This document shows positions 57,593 through 64,000 of a DNA stretch of 64,000 nt, one piece after another (within the stretch, counting starts at the first letter, position 1; every line of letters starts with the position of its first letter). The stretch lies in NCBI RefSeq assembly GCF_003574445.1, contig NZ_KZ984564.1, positions 164,746 through 228,745 of the forward strand, written 5' to 3'. The stretch comes from Streptomyces sp. YIM 130001 (GTDB lineage: Bacteria > Actinomycetota > Actinomycetes > Streptomycetales > Streptomycetaceae). A program made the translations under genes and the position numbers. The notes beneath the pieces are model-generated. The model saw only the letters and a list, made by a program, of their open reading frames with translations, searched no databases and was not told the origin of the DNA.

Positions 57593-58366
57593 CTACGCGC
57601 TCCGGGACCGCAGCCCCTCGAGCAGGATGTCCAGAAGCCGGGCCGAGGCAGCCGCCTGCTGCGCCGCGTCGGGCAGCGAAGGAGCCGCCGTGGCTATCAC
57701 GAGCAGCACGTCGGCGACCGCCACGTCCTGCCGCAGCTCGCCCGCCGTACGTGCCCGCTCGACGAGCCGGCCCACGACCTCGAGCAGCTCGACCGCTCCC
57801 GGATCGTCGATGTCGGCCCCCGCGGGCACCGACTCCACTTCCGGCGCCGGGCGCTGTTCCACGAGCCGCAGGTCCGCCTTCTCGCCCGCCTGCCGCTGTT
57901 GCGGCACCCGAGTCGCTTCGCCGTCCGCCTCCGAGCCGTCCTCGGCCACCCCGACCCGCAGCACCTGCGGCGGAAGCAGCCGGCCCGCGCCCGAGGCCAC
58001 GGACGTCCGCAGGAAGCGCGACAGCGCCGACCACGGCTCGTCCTCCTGACCGAGTGCAGACCTCGCCTGGTCGGTCAGCCGGGACGTCTCCTCCTCGGCG
58101 ATGCGTCGTACCAGCACGTCCTTGCTCGGGAAGCGCCGGTACACCGTGCCGACACCGACCCGGGCCCGCCGCGCCACGTCCTCCATCGGCGCGCCGTAGC
58201 CCAGCTCCCCGAAGACTTCGCGGGCCGCCCGCAGTACGTGCTCCAGATTGCGCTGCGCGTCGACCCGCAGAGGTGTCGTACGCGCGCTGTCCGCCGGTCC
58301 TCGACCGTGATCGTCGGCTGCTGCGACGACCGATGCGGAACCCCAATGAGAATCCTGAATATGCAT
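57593..58366 (-). CDS. atrA: TetR-family regulator, probable AtrA orthologue
   Basis: A 257-residue regulator. The HTH near residues 40-90 is NLEHVLRAAREVFGELGYGAPMEDVARRARVGVGTVYRRFPSKDVLVRRI. The opening MHIQDSHWG and the neighbours (divergent NDH-2 gene, sigma-factor gene downstream) match what I recall for AtrA (SCO4118) of S. coelicolor, an activator of actinorhodin, streptomycin and daptomycin regulators in various species. The orthology is from memory of synteny, not from alignment. The ATG at 58366 follows GGGGGAACG. A TTGACT promoter overlaps a palindrome at 58481-58495, suggesting autoregulation. Confidence 0.75.
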   Translation of the reverse strand: MHIQDSHWGSASVVAAADDHGRGPADSARTTPLRVDAQRNLEHVLRAAREVFGELGYGAPMEDVARRARVGVGTVYRRFPSKDVLVRRIAEEETSRLTDQARSALGQEDEPWSALSRFLRTSVASGAGRLLPPQVLRVGVAEDGSEADGEATRVPQQRQAGEKADLRLVEQRPAPEVESVPAGADIDDPGAVELLEVVGRLVERARTAGELRQDVAVADVLLVIATAAPSLPDAAQQAAASARLLDILLEGLRSRSA

Positions 58367-58466
58367 GAGCGTTCCCCCGGTAATGACGTCTCCCCCCGGA
58401 GACCTTCCCCGCTTTGACTGCCGGTGTGCGGGAGCGAGTCGGACATCTGAGCCCCGTACACCGACG

Positions 58467-58495
58467 ACTTACGAACATAGTTGAGCCGGAGTCAA
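58467..58495 (-). promoter_or_regulatory. Candidate atrA promoter overlapping an operator-like palindrome
   Basis: Minus strand -35 TTGACT (58490-58495), 17-base spacer, -10 GTAAGT (58467-58472). The palindrome TTGAGCCGGAGTCAA (58481-58495) covers the -35. It is the most structured part of the 343-bp gap 58367-58709 between atrA and the NDH-2 gene; no gene is seen there. Confidence 0.5.
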
Positions 58496-58709
58496 TTCAG
58501 AAGGGGCCCGTTCCGCACGGCGAGCCGCCCGATCGGAGTACGCGTCGGTTCCACCCTGATTGCCCCTGTGTCTCCCTCCCGGAGCATGCGCTCTGACCTG
58601 GGAACTTTCCGAACTGCCGGAAAGGGCCGGTGTGACCGGAGCCGCAGGTTCTCCGGTCACACAACTTGCCGGGCCTGTGGACAAACGCGCGCCGCACGTG
58701 CGTCATGGG

Positions 58710-60068
58710 ATGGTGAAGGAACCTGCGCGCATTCTCGTCGTCGGCGGCGGTTACGTCGGTCTGTACACCGCTCTGCGTCTGCAGAAGAAGCTCAAGGCAG
58801 AGCTGAGAAGCGGCCGGGCGGAGATCGTCGTGGTCACGCCCGAGCCGTACATGACCTATCAGCCGTTCCTGCCGGAGGCCGCCGCCGGTTCGATCTCCCC
58901 GCGCCATGTCGTGGTGCCGCTGCGGCGCGTACTCGACCGCTGCAAGATCGTCATCGGCGAGGCCCAGGCCATCGACCACTCCAAACGCGTCGTCAGTGTC
59001 ACCACCCTCGCCAACGAGGAAGAGGGCAGCGACCCCCTGCAACTCGCCTACGACGAACTGGTCCTCGCCCCCGGCTCGATCTCCCGCACCCTGCCGGTGC
59101 CCGGACTCGCCGACCACGGCATCGGATTCAAGACCGTCGAGGAAGCCATCGGCCTGCGCAACCACGTCATCGAGCAGATGGACATCGCCTCCTCCACGCG
59201 CGACCCCGCCCTCCGCGACGCCGCCCTCACCTTCGTCTTCGTCGGCGGCGGCTACGCGGGCGTGGAGGCACTCGGCGAGCTCGAGAACATGGCCCGCTAC
59301 GCCGCGCGTTACTACCACAACATCAAGCCCGACGACATGAAGTGGATCCTCGTCGAGGCTTCCGACCGGATCCTGCCCGAGGTCGGCGAGGAGATGGGCC
59401 GCTACACCGTCCGCGAACTGCGCGGACGCAACATCGACGTACGCCTGGAGACCCGCCTCGAGACCTGCGAGGACCGGGTCGCCGTACTGGATGACGGCTC
59501 CCGCTTCCCGTCCCGCACCCTCGTATGGACCGCAGGCGTCAAGCCTCATCCGATCCTCGCCGCCACGGACCTGCCCAAGGACGATCGCGGACGCCTCAAG
59601 TGCACCGCCCGACTCACCGTGGACGGAACCACGCACGCGTGGGCAGCGGGTGACGCGGCCGCCGTCCCCGACGTCACGGCCGACGAACCGGGCAAGGAAT
59701 GCGCCCCCAACGCCCAGCACGCCGTACGCCAGGCGACCGTACTCGGCGACAACATCGTCGCCTCCCTGCGGAAGCAGCCCCTCAAGGAGTACGCCCACAA
59801 GTACGCCGGCTCGGTGGCGTCACTCGGCCTGCACAAGGGCGTCGCCCACGTCTACGGGCGCAAACTCAAGGGCTATCCCGCCTGGTTCATGCACCGCGTG
59901 TACCACCTCAGCCGCGTCCCGACCTTCAACCGCAAGGCACGCGTACTGGCCGAATGGACGCTCTCGGGCCTCTTCAAGCGTGAGATCGTCTCCCTCGGAT
60001 CGCTCGAGCACCCGCGTGCGGAGTTCGAACTCGCAGCCGGGGGAGGACGCCCGAAGGAGTCGTCCTGA
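58710..60068 (+). CDS. Type II NADH dehydrogenase (NDH-2)
   Basis: A 452-residue peripheral membrane flavoprotein that passes electrons from NADH to menaquinone without pumping protons. Two nucleotide-binding motifs are clear: FAD at ILVVGGGYVGLYTALRLQ (8-25) and NADH at FVFVGGGYAGVEALGEL (about 169-185). The FAD/active-site part AWAAGDAAAVPD and the quinone-side C terminus AQHAVRQA follow, and the last ~70 residues are basic and amphipathic for membrane contact. The ATG at 58710 starts MVKEPARILVVGGG; an ATG at 58705 is out of frame. The divergent atrA is 343 bp away. Confidence 0.93.
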   Translation: MVKEPARILVVGGGYVGLYTALRLQKKLKAELRSGRAEIVVVTPEPYMTYQPFLPEAAAGSISPRHVVVPLRRVLDRCKIVIGEAQAIDHSKRVVSVTTLANEEEGSDPLQLAYDELVLAPGSISRTLPVPGLADHGIGFKTVEEAIGLRNHVIEQMDIASSTRDPALRDAALTFVFVGGGYAGVEALGELENMARYAARYYHNIKPDDMKWILVEASDRILPEVGEEMGRYTVRELRGRNIDVRLETRLETCEDRVAVLDDGSRFPSRTLVWTAGVKPHPILAATDLPKDDRGRLKCTARLTVDGTTHAWAAGDAAAVPDVTADEPGKECAPNAQHAVRQATVLGDNIVASLRKQPLKEYAHKYAGSVASLGLHKGVAHVYGRKLKGYPAWFMHRVYHLSRVPTFNRKARVLAEWTLSGLFKREIVSLGSLEHPRAEFELAAGGGRPKESS

Positions 60069-60167
60069 CCGTCCCCTGGAACACCCGCCGCCCGACCGGC
60101 GTCTGACGGATGTCAGTCCGGTCGGACACACTGGTCCCCCGACCATGGGCAGGACCCGACCCTCGAC

Positions 60168-61790
60168 ATGTTGAGGCTTTTCCCCGTGAACTTCACGCGC
60201 TGGAGCGCGCGGCTCCCCGGCACGCAGCGCCGCGCCGCAGCCCGCACCGACCGGGGCTCCGTGCCCGCGGCACGAGCCGAGTGCCCGGCGCAGCAGACCG
60301 CGCCCGCCGTCGCCGACCTGCCCGCGCGCGAGATCCTCGACCGCGTCCCGGCCCTGGTCGTCCTGCTGCACGGCCCCGACCACCGCATCGCGTACGTCAA
60401 CGACGCGTACACGGAGGCATTCGGCGACCGCCCCACCGGTGCCACCGCCGAAGAAGCCCTGCCCGAACTGTGCGAGCTCGGCCTGCTCCCCCTCCTCGAC
60501 CAGGTCCTGCGCAGCACCAAGTCCCGCACGGTCAAGTCCCGCAAGGTCGCCGCCGGCCGCTCGTACACGTTCCACTGCACACCGGTGGACACTCCCGAGG
60601 GCAGCGGCATCCTGGTCTTCGCCACGGACGTCACGGACCACGCGGAGGCGGCCGAGCGGCTGCGCGCCAGCGAGCGCCGGCACCGCGAGGCCGCCGTCAC
60701 CCTGCAGCGCTCCCTGCTGCCCGAGCAGCTGGAGGAGCCCGACGACCTGCGGATCGCCGCCACCTACCAGCCCGGCGGCACGGACGCCGCGGTCGGCGGT
60801 GACTGGTACGACGTGATCACCCTCGGCGGCGGCCGCACCGCCCTCGTCATCGGCGACGTGATGGGCCGCGGAGTCCGCGCGGCAGCCGTCATGGGCCAAC
60901 TCCGCACCGCGGTCCGGGCGTACGCACGCCTGGACCTGCCCCCGCACGAGGTCCTGCAGCTGCTCGACGGCCTGGTCGCCGAGATCGACGCGAGCCAGAT
61001 CGCCACCTGCGTCTACGCCATCCACGACCCGAGCGAGAGCCGCCTGACCTACGCCTCGGCGGGCCACCTGCCGATCCTCGTACGCGATGAGAACGACGGC
61101 CTGCACCGCGCCGCGGAACCGACGGGCCCGCCACTCGGCACCGGCGGCTGGCAGCACGCCTCGGGCTCCGTCCCCTTCACGCCGGGCTCCACCGCGGTCC
61201 TCTACACGGACGGCCTTGTGGAACGCCGCGGGGAGGACATCGACCACGGAGTCGACGCGCTGGAACGCGCCCTGGCCAGCGCCTCCGGCCCTCCGAAGGT
61301 GGTCTGCGACCGGCTCATCCGGGCCCTGGGCGTGACCGCCGACCACGACGACGACGTGGCCGTACTCGTCCTGCAACAGCCCAAGCGCACCGGCCAGAGC
61401 GCCGACCTGTTCCGCGGCGCGGCACTCGAACTCCTCGGCGGCGTGGAAGCGGCTCCACGCGCGCGTGCCTTCGCCTCCGGCGTCCTGACCAGCTGGCGCT
61501 TCCCCGTCGAACTGCACGACCTCGGCGTACTGGCCGCCAGCGAACTCGTGGCCAACTCGCTCCAGCACGGCACCCCGCCGATGCGCCTGCGCCTCAGGCG
61601 CACCGACCGCCGGCTGACCATCGAGGTCACCGACGGCGACGACCACCTGCCGCGGCGACGCCGCGCGGAGCCGGCCGACGAGGCCGGCCGGGGCATCGAG
61701 ATCGTCGCGACGATCGCCTCGTCCTGGGGATCACGCCGGACACCGGGCGGCGGCAAGGCCGTCTGGTGCGAATTCACCCTGCCGTCCTGA
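60168..61790 (+). CDS. PAS-PP2C-HATPase signalling protein (SpoIIE-type phosphatase)
   Basis: A 540-residue cytosolic protein with three parts: a PAS-like domain (about 55-160, ILDRVPALVVLLHGPDHRIAYVNDAYTEAFGD), a SpoIIE/PP2C phosphatase (about 180-405; LQRSLLPEQL, GGDWYDVI, GDVMGRGVRAA, SAGHLPI, LYTDGLVERRG, DHDDDVAVLVL) and an RsbW-like HATPase anti-sigma kinase domain (about 420-540; LGVLAASELVANSLQHG, GRGIEIVATIASSWG). Such proteins both phosphorylate and dephosphorylate anti-anti-sigma factors in actinobacteria. The target is not adjacent. A GTG at 60186 is an alternative start. Confidence 0.9.
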   Translation: MLRLFPVNFTRWSARLPGTQRRAAARTDRGSVPAARAECPAQQTAPAVADLPAREILDRVPALVVLLHGPDHRIAYVNDAYTEAFGDRPTGATAEEALPELCELGLLPLLDQVLRSTKSRTVKSRKVAAGRSYTFHCTPVDTPEGSGILVFATDVTDHAEAAERLRASERRHREAAVTLQRSLLPEQLEEPDDLRIAATYQPGGTDAAVGGDWYDVITLGGGRTALVIGDVMGRGVRAAAVMGQLRTAVRAYARLDLPPHEVLQLLDGLVAEIDASQIATCVYAIHDPSESRLTYASAGHLPILVRDENDGLHRAAEPTGPPLGTGGWQHASGSVPFTPGSTAVLYTDGLVERRGEDIDHGVDALERALASASGPPKVVCDRLIRALGVTADHDDDVAVLVLQQPKRTGQSADLFRGAALELLGGVEAAPRARAFASGVLTSWRFPVELHDLGVLAASELVANSLQHGTPPMRLRLRRTDRRLTIEVTDGDDHLPRRRRAEPADEAGRGIEIVATIASSWGSRRTPGGGKAVWCEFTLPS

Positions 61791-61807
61791 ACCACCGCCC
61801 CACCGGA

Positions 61808-63094
61808 TCAGGCGTGCACCGGAACGCTGTCCTGCGCACCCCCGGTGACGATCCGGCTCGCCGCGAGCGACGGAAGGTCCTGCACCGGCGCAAGCCGCCG
61901 CCCGAGCCGCAGCGCAAGGGCGGCCATCCCCAGTGAGAACAGCACGAACGTCACGATGTACGGCACATGCAGCGAGGCCCCCATCGGCCCGCCCACGGCC
62001 GGCCCCACCGCCAGCGCCAACTGCTTGACCAGCGCGAACGCCGAGTTGTAGCGGCCGACCATGCCGTCGGGCGCCAGATCCGCGACCAGCGGGGCCAACG
62101 TCGGCGACAGCATCGCCTCACCGATCCCGAACAGCGCGTACGTCGAGATGAACGCCGCCGTGGCCATCGCCTGACCACTCGACCCGAGGCCCGCGAAACC
62201 CGCGACGGCCCAGGCCACAGCCCAGATGATCCCCACCGACGCGATGACCCGCGACCGCCGGCGCCGCTCGACGAACCTCAGCACCGCGAACTGCGCCACG
62301 ACGATCGCGCCGGTGTTCGCCGCCAAGGCGATACCGAGCGTCGAGGGCGAGATCCCCGCGGCCTCCACGCCGTACGCCGAAAGCCCCGACTCGAACTGCC
62401 CGTAGCAGGCGAAGAAGATCACGAAGCCGAGCACGCACAGATGCACCATGGCGCGGTTGCCGAGCAGTGCCTTGAAACCACTGCCGCCCGCCGCCTGCAC
62501 GGAACCGTCGATACGCGGCGACCGAGGCAGCCGCAGCGTCGCCATGACGCCGATCAGAAGCACGAACATCGCGGCCTCGATCGCGAAGAGCAGCGTGAAG
62601 TCCCCGGGCCGCTCGTGCTTCACGATCTGCCCGCCGATGAGCCCGCCGACGCCGAGCCCGAGGTTCTGCAGGAAGAACTGCGTGGCGAACGCCCGAGTCC
62701 GCTTCTCCGGCGCAGAGCACGCCACGATCATCGTCGCGAGCGCCGGCGCCATCACGGCCTGCCCCGCACCGAGCGCCGCCGCAGACGCCAGAACGAATCC
62801 GGTGCTCGCCGAGAGCCCCAGACTCATGGAACCCACTGCGGCCGTGGCCAGCGCGACGATCAGGACGGGCAGCGGACCGCGCCGGTCGACGGCCCGACCG
62901 GTGAACGGCAGCACAAGCAGCGCAGCCACCGCGAACACGGCGAGCACCAAGCCCGCCGTGGTCGACCCCAGCTCCCGCACCTGCGCCACATAGACGTAGA
63001 GGAACGGGACTGTGAAGCCGAGGCCGAAGGCACTCAGCGCGTTGCCCACATGGATCCGGCGCATCGCTGCGCCCGTCGCCCTGGTCACTTTCAC
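61808..63094 (-). CDS. Major facilitator superfamily transporter (drug/solute efflux type)
   Basis: A 428-residue membrane protein with about twelve helices. The MFS loop motif appears as GRAVDRRGPLP after helix 2. Helix 5 has LGLGVGGLIGGQIV. It resembles proton-coupled efflux carriers of the MFS_1 group; the substrate is unknown. The GTG at 63094 follows AAGGTAG; a second in-frame GTG at 63088 has AGGTGAAA. The divergent MarR gene and the operator-like repeats between them suggest repression by MarR with release by a transported compound. Confidence 0.88.
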   Translation of the reverse strand: MKVTRATGAAMRRIHVGNALSAFGLGFTVPFLYVYVAQVRELGSTTAGLVLAVFAVAALLVLPFTGRAVDRRGPLPVLIVALATAAVGSMSLGLSASTGFVLASAAALGAGQAVMAPALATMIVACSAPEKRTRAFATQFFLQNLGLGVGGLIGGQIVKHERPGDFTLLFAIEAAMFVLLIGVMATLRLPRSPRIDGSVQAAGGSGFKALLGNRAMVHLCVLGFVIFFACYGQFESGLSAYGVEAAGISPSTLGIALAANTGAIVVAQFAVLRFVERRRRSRVIASVGIIWAVAWAVAGFAGLGSSGQAMATAAFISTYALFGIGEAMLSPTLAPLVADLAPDGMVGRYNSAFALVKQLALAVGPAVGGPMGASLHVPYIVTFVLFSLGMAALALRLGRRLAPVQDLPSLAASRIVTGGAQDSVPVHA

Positions 63095-63112
63095 CTACCT
63101 TAGGAGTGAAGA

Positions 63113-63161
63113 CTTAGAAGCTAAAGTTCAGCATTGAAGACTAAGACTCGAAGGTCTTTAG
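63113..63161. promoter_or_regulatory. Two operator-like inverted repeats between MFS and MarR genes
   Basis: CTTAGAAGCTAAAG (63113-63126) and CTAAGACTCGAAGGTCTTTAG (63141-63161, 21-base span with 8-base arms) are AT-rich imperfect palindromes in an otherwise GC-rich genome. They lie in the 96-bp divergent gap. The second overlaps the probable -35 of the MarR gene, while CATACT at 63178-63183 would be its -10. Confidence 0.7.
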
Positions 63162-63190
63162 CGCAAACTGGTCATGCCATACTTCCCGCC

Positions 63191-63739
63191 ATGGCTGACA
63201 CCCCCGGTGCAAGCGAGCCGACCCTCGAGGCCCAGATCGCCGCCTACCAGCGGGAGTTCCAGGACCTGGACCCCCAGGTGGAGCAGATCGTCTCGGCCCT
63301 CGGCCGCCTCAATCGCCGTATGAACGTCGCCTACGGGCGGCAGACCGCGACCCTCGGCATGAGCAACGCCGAGTGGGAGGTACTCAAGGCCCTCGTACTC
63401 GGCGGCGCTCCCTACCGGCTCGGTCCCGGCGACCTGGCCAAGCGGCTCGGTCTGACCCCGGCAGCCATGACCCACCGCATCGACCGCATGGTCGGCGACG
63501 GTCTTGTCACCCGCGAGCGGGACGAGAGCAACCGCGTCCGCGTCATCATCGAGCTCCAGGACGCCGGCCGGCAGAAGTGGCTCGAAGCCATGCGCCTCGC
63601 CACGGTCTTCGAAGAGGACCTGCTGCAGGACCTCTCGCAGGACGAGCGCGGAGTGCTCGGCGAGATGCTGACCCGACTGTTGCGCAGGGTGGAGGACGCC
63701 CAGCCCGACTCCGGCGGCCGACTCACCGACCTGGCGTGA
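63191..63739 (+). CDS. MarR-family transcriptional regulator
   Basis: A 182-residue winged-helix regulator. MSNAEWEVLKALVLGGAPYRLGPGDLAKRLGLTPAAMTHRIDRMVGDGLVTRERDESNRVRVIIELQDAGR contains the recognition helix and wing. The N-terminal helix (AQIAAYQREFQDLDPQVEQIVSALGRLNRRM) serves dimerisation. The ATG at 63191 lies seven bases after CATACT and has no ribosome site, so the mRNA is probably leaderless; the upstream ATG at 63134 would place codons over the operators. It probably represses itself and the divergent MFS gene. Confidence 0.9.
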   Translation: MADTPGASEPTLEAQIAAYQREFQDLDPQVEQIVSALGRLNRRMNVAYGRQTATLGMSNAEWEVLKALVLGGAPYRLGPGDLAKRLGLTPAAMTHRIDRMVGDGLVTRERDESNRVRVIIELQDAGRQKWLEAMRLATVFEEDLLQDLSQDERGVLGEMLTRLLRRVEDAQPDSGGRLTDLA

Positions 63740-64000
63740 ACGCAGTTCGGCGATCTCGCGAACGCTGCAGCCCGGAGGTTGACACGGCCCCGCCGCATCC
63801 GTAAGGTTCTTCGGGTTGCCACGGCGCCGTAACGGTTCCGCAGCAGCATCTCCGCCGCGAAAGCGGCAACCACTAACTCAGCACGATCTCCCAGCCGGGG
63901 CAATTTCGGCATGCCGAAATTCAATTCCCGAGCTCGATTATGAGCTGCCGGAAGATTCCGCTAGAGTTTGCGGCGTCGGAGCGGCCCAAGGGCCGGGAGG
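63740..64000. other. Gene-free right end with palindrome and possible strong promoter
   Basis: No gene is seen. The stretch holds a small GCCGC-GAAA-GCGGC hairpin near 63855, the 20-bp palindrome described separately, and CTAGAGT (TAGAGT at 63962-63967). The tail TAGAGTTTGCGGCGTCGGAG followed by a GGCCCAAGGGCC stem resembles the leaders of Streptomyces rRNA or tRNA operons, so such an operon may begin just outside the window; this is weak evidence. Confidence 0.4.
63902..63921. promoter_or_regulatory. Perfect 20-bp palindrome AATTTCGGCATGCCGAAATT
   Basis: Ten bases pair exactly with their complement with no spacer. It is AT-rich at the ends and lies about 40 bp upstream of a possible -10 (63962-63967). 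It looks like an operator rather than a terminator because no gene ends nearby on the plus strand except MarR 160 bp away. Confidence 0.6.

Noticed and set aside
63962..64000. Start of an rRNA operon
   Set aside because: TAGAGT and the following GC stem resemble rRNA/tRNA leaders, but no rRNA sequence falls inside the window and the -35 is poor, so it was not annotated as such.

Overview
This is chromosomal DNA of a Streptomyces or very close relative. The evidence is the very high GC content with strong third-position GC bias, which creates long shadow ORFs on both strands, together with frequent GTG starts, the developmental gene bldC, a probable atrA next to an NDH-2 gene, a Streptomyces-type valine dehydrogenase and an LAXTG sortase substrate. 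From memory, the gene order (purL, purF, purM, vdh, bldC, hrpA, DEAD-box helicase, riboswitch-M23 peptidase, trmB, Orf1590/NsdA-like gene, AfsR-like regulator, sigma factor, atrA, ndh) follows the conserved core of S. coelicolor around SCO4079-SCO4122. Most of the window is therefore ordinary core chromosome with lineage-specific patches.

Layout. 1-10.3 kb: purine synthesis (3' end of purL, purF, purM), interrupted by a membrane M23 peptidase, a mycothiol-type maleylpyruvate isomerase/sterol carrier-like gene, a META-domain lipoprotein preceded by a 23-bp minisatellite, an LAXTG-anchored metzincin-like protease and a Tat-exported sulfatase. The sulfatase is preceded by an unlisted 29-codon Cys-Cys leader peptide. 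10.4-14.9 kb: DUF3073 protein, vdh, a conserved hypothetical, bldC, a small CxxC protein, and tRNA-Asp with a decayed partial copy beside it. 15-25 kb: hrpA, a four-gene extracytoplasmic thiol-redox cluster (secreted protein, CPVC membrane protein, DsbA-like, CcdA-like), an ABC-2-type membrane protein, a TetR gene divergent from an ABM monooxygenase gene with two clear operators, and a tRNA Phe-Asp-Glu group. 25-30.5 kb: membrane metallophosphoesterase, zincin, Pro-rich lipoprotein, DEAD-box helicase with a 147-bp repeated Arg/Gly/Asp tail, and tRNA-Lys.

30.8-44 kb: an AraC regulator followed by an MBL-fold hydrolase and SDR pair, a NarL-type two-component system, a Clp-N-domain protein without ATPase, a deletion scar joining a response-regulator start to the rear of a membrane protein, initiator tRNA, a PP2C phosphatase, a c-di-AMP (ydaO-type) riboswitch ahead of a coiled-coil M23 peptidase, an aldo/keto reductase and a PrsW protease. 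44-64 kb: trmB, lhgO, an Orf1590/NsdA-type TPR regulator, a degenerate asparagine-synthetase-like protein, a large AfsR-like regulator, a GNAT gene broken by an in-frame TGA, an ECF sigma factor fused to a zinc finger, a membrane segment and a sugar-binding NPCBM domain, probable atrA, NDH-2, a PAS-PP2C-HATPase protein, and a divergent MFS/MarR pair.

The most interesting points are the leaderless Cys leader peptide controlling a sulfatase, the single-chain membrane-tethered sigma factor, the degenerate asparagine synthetase beside the developmental TPR regulator, the response-regulator/permease scar, the partial tRNA-Asp copy, the hairpin minisatellite and the thiol-redox operon. No CRISPR array, complete insertion sequence or prophage was seen. 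Assignments rest on motif reading only; no database search was possible.
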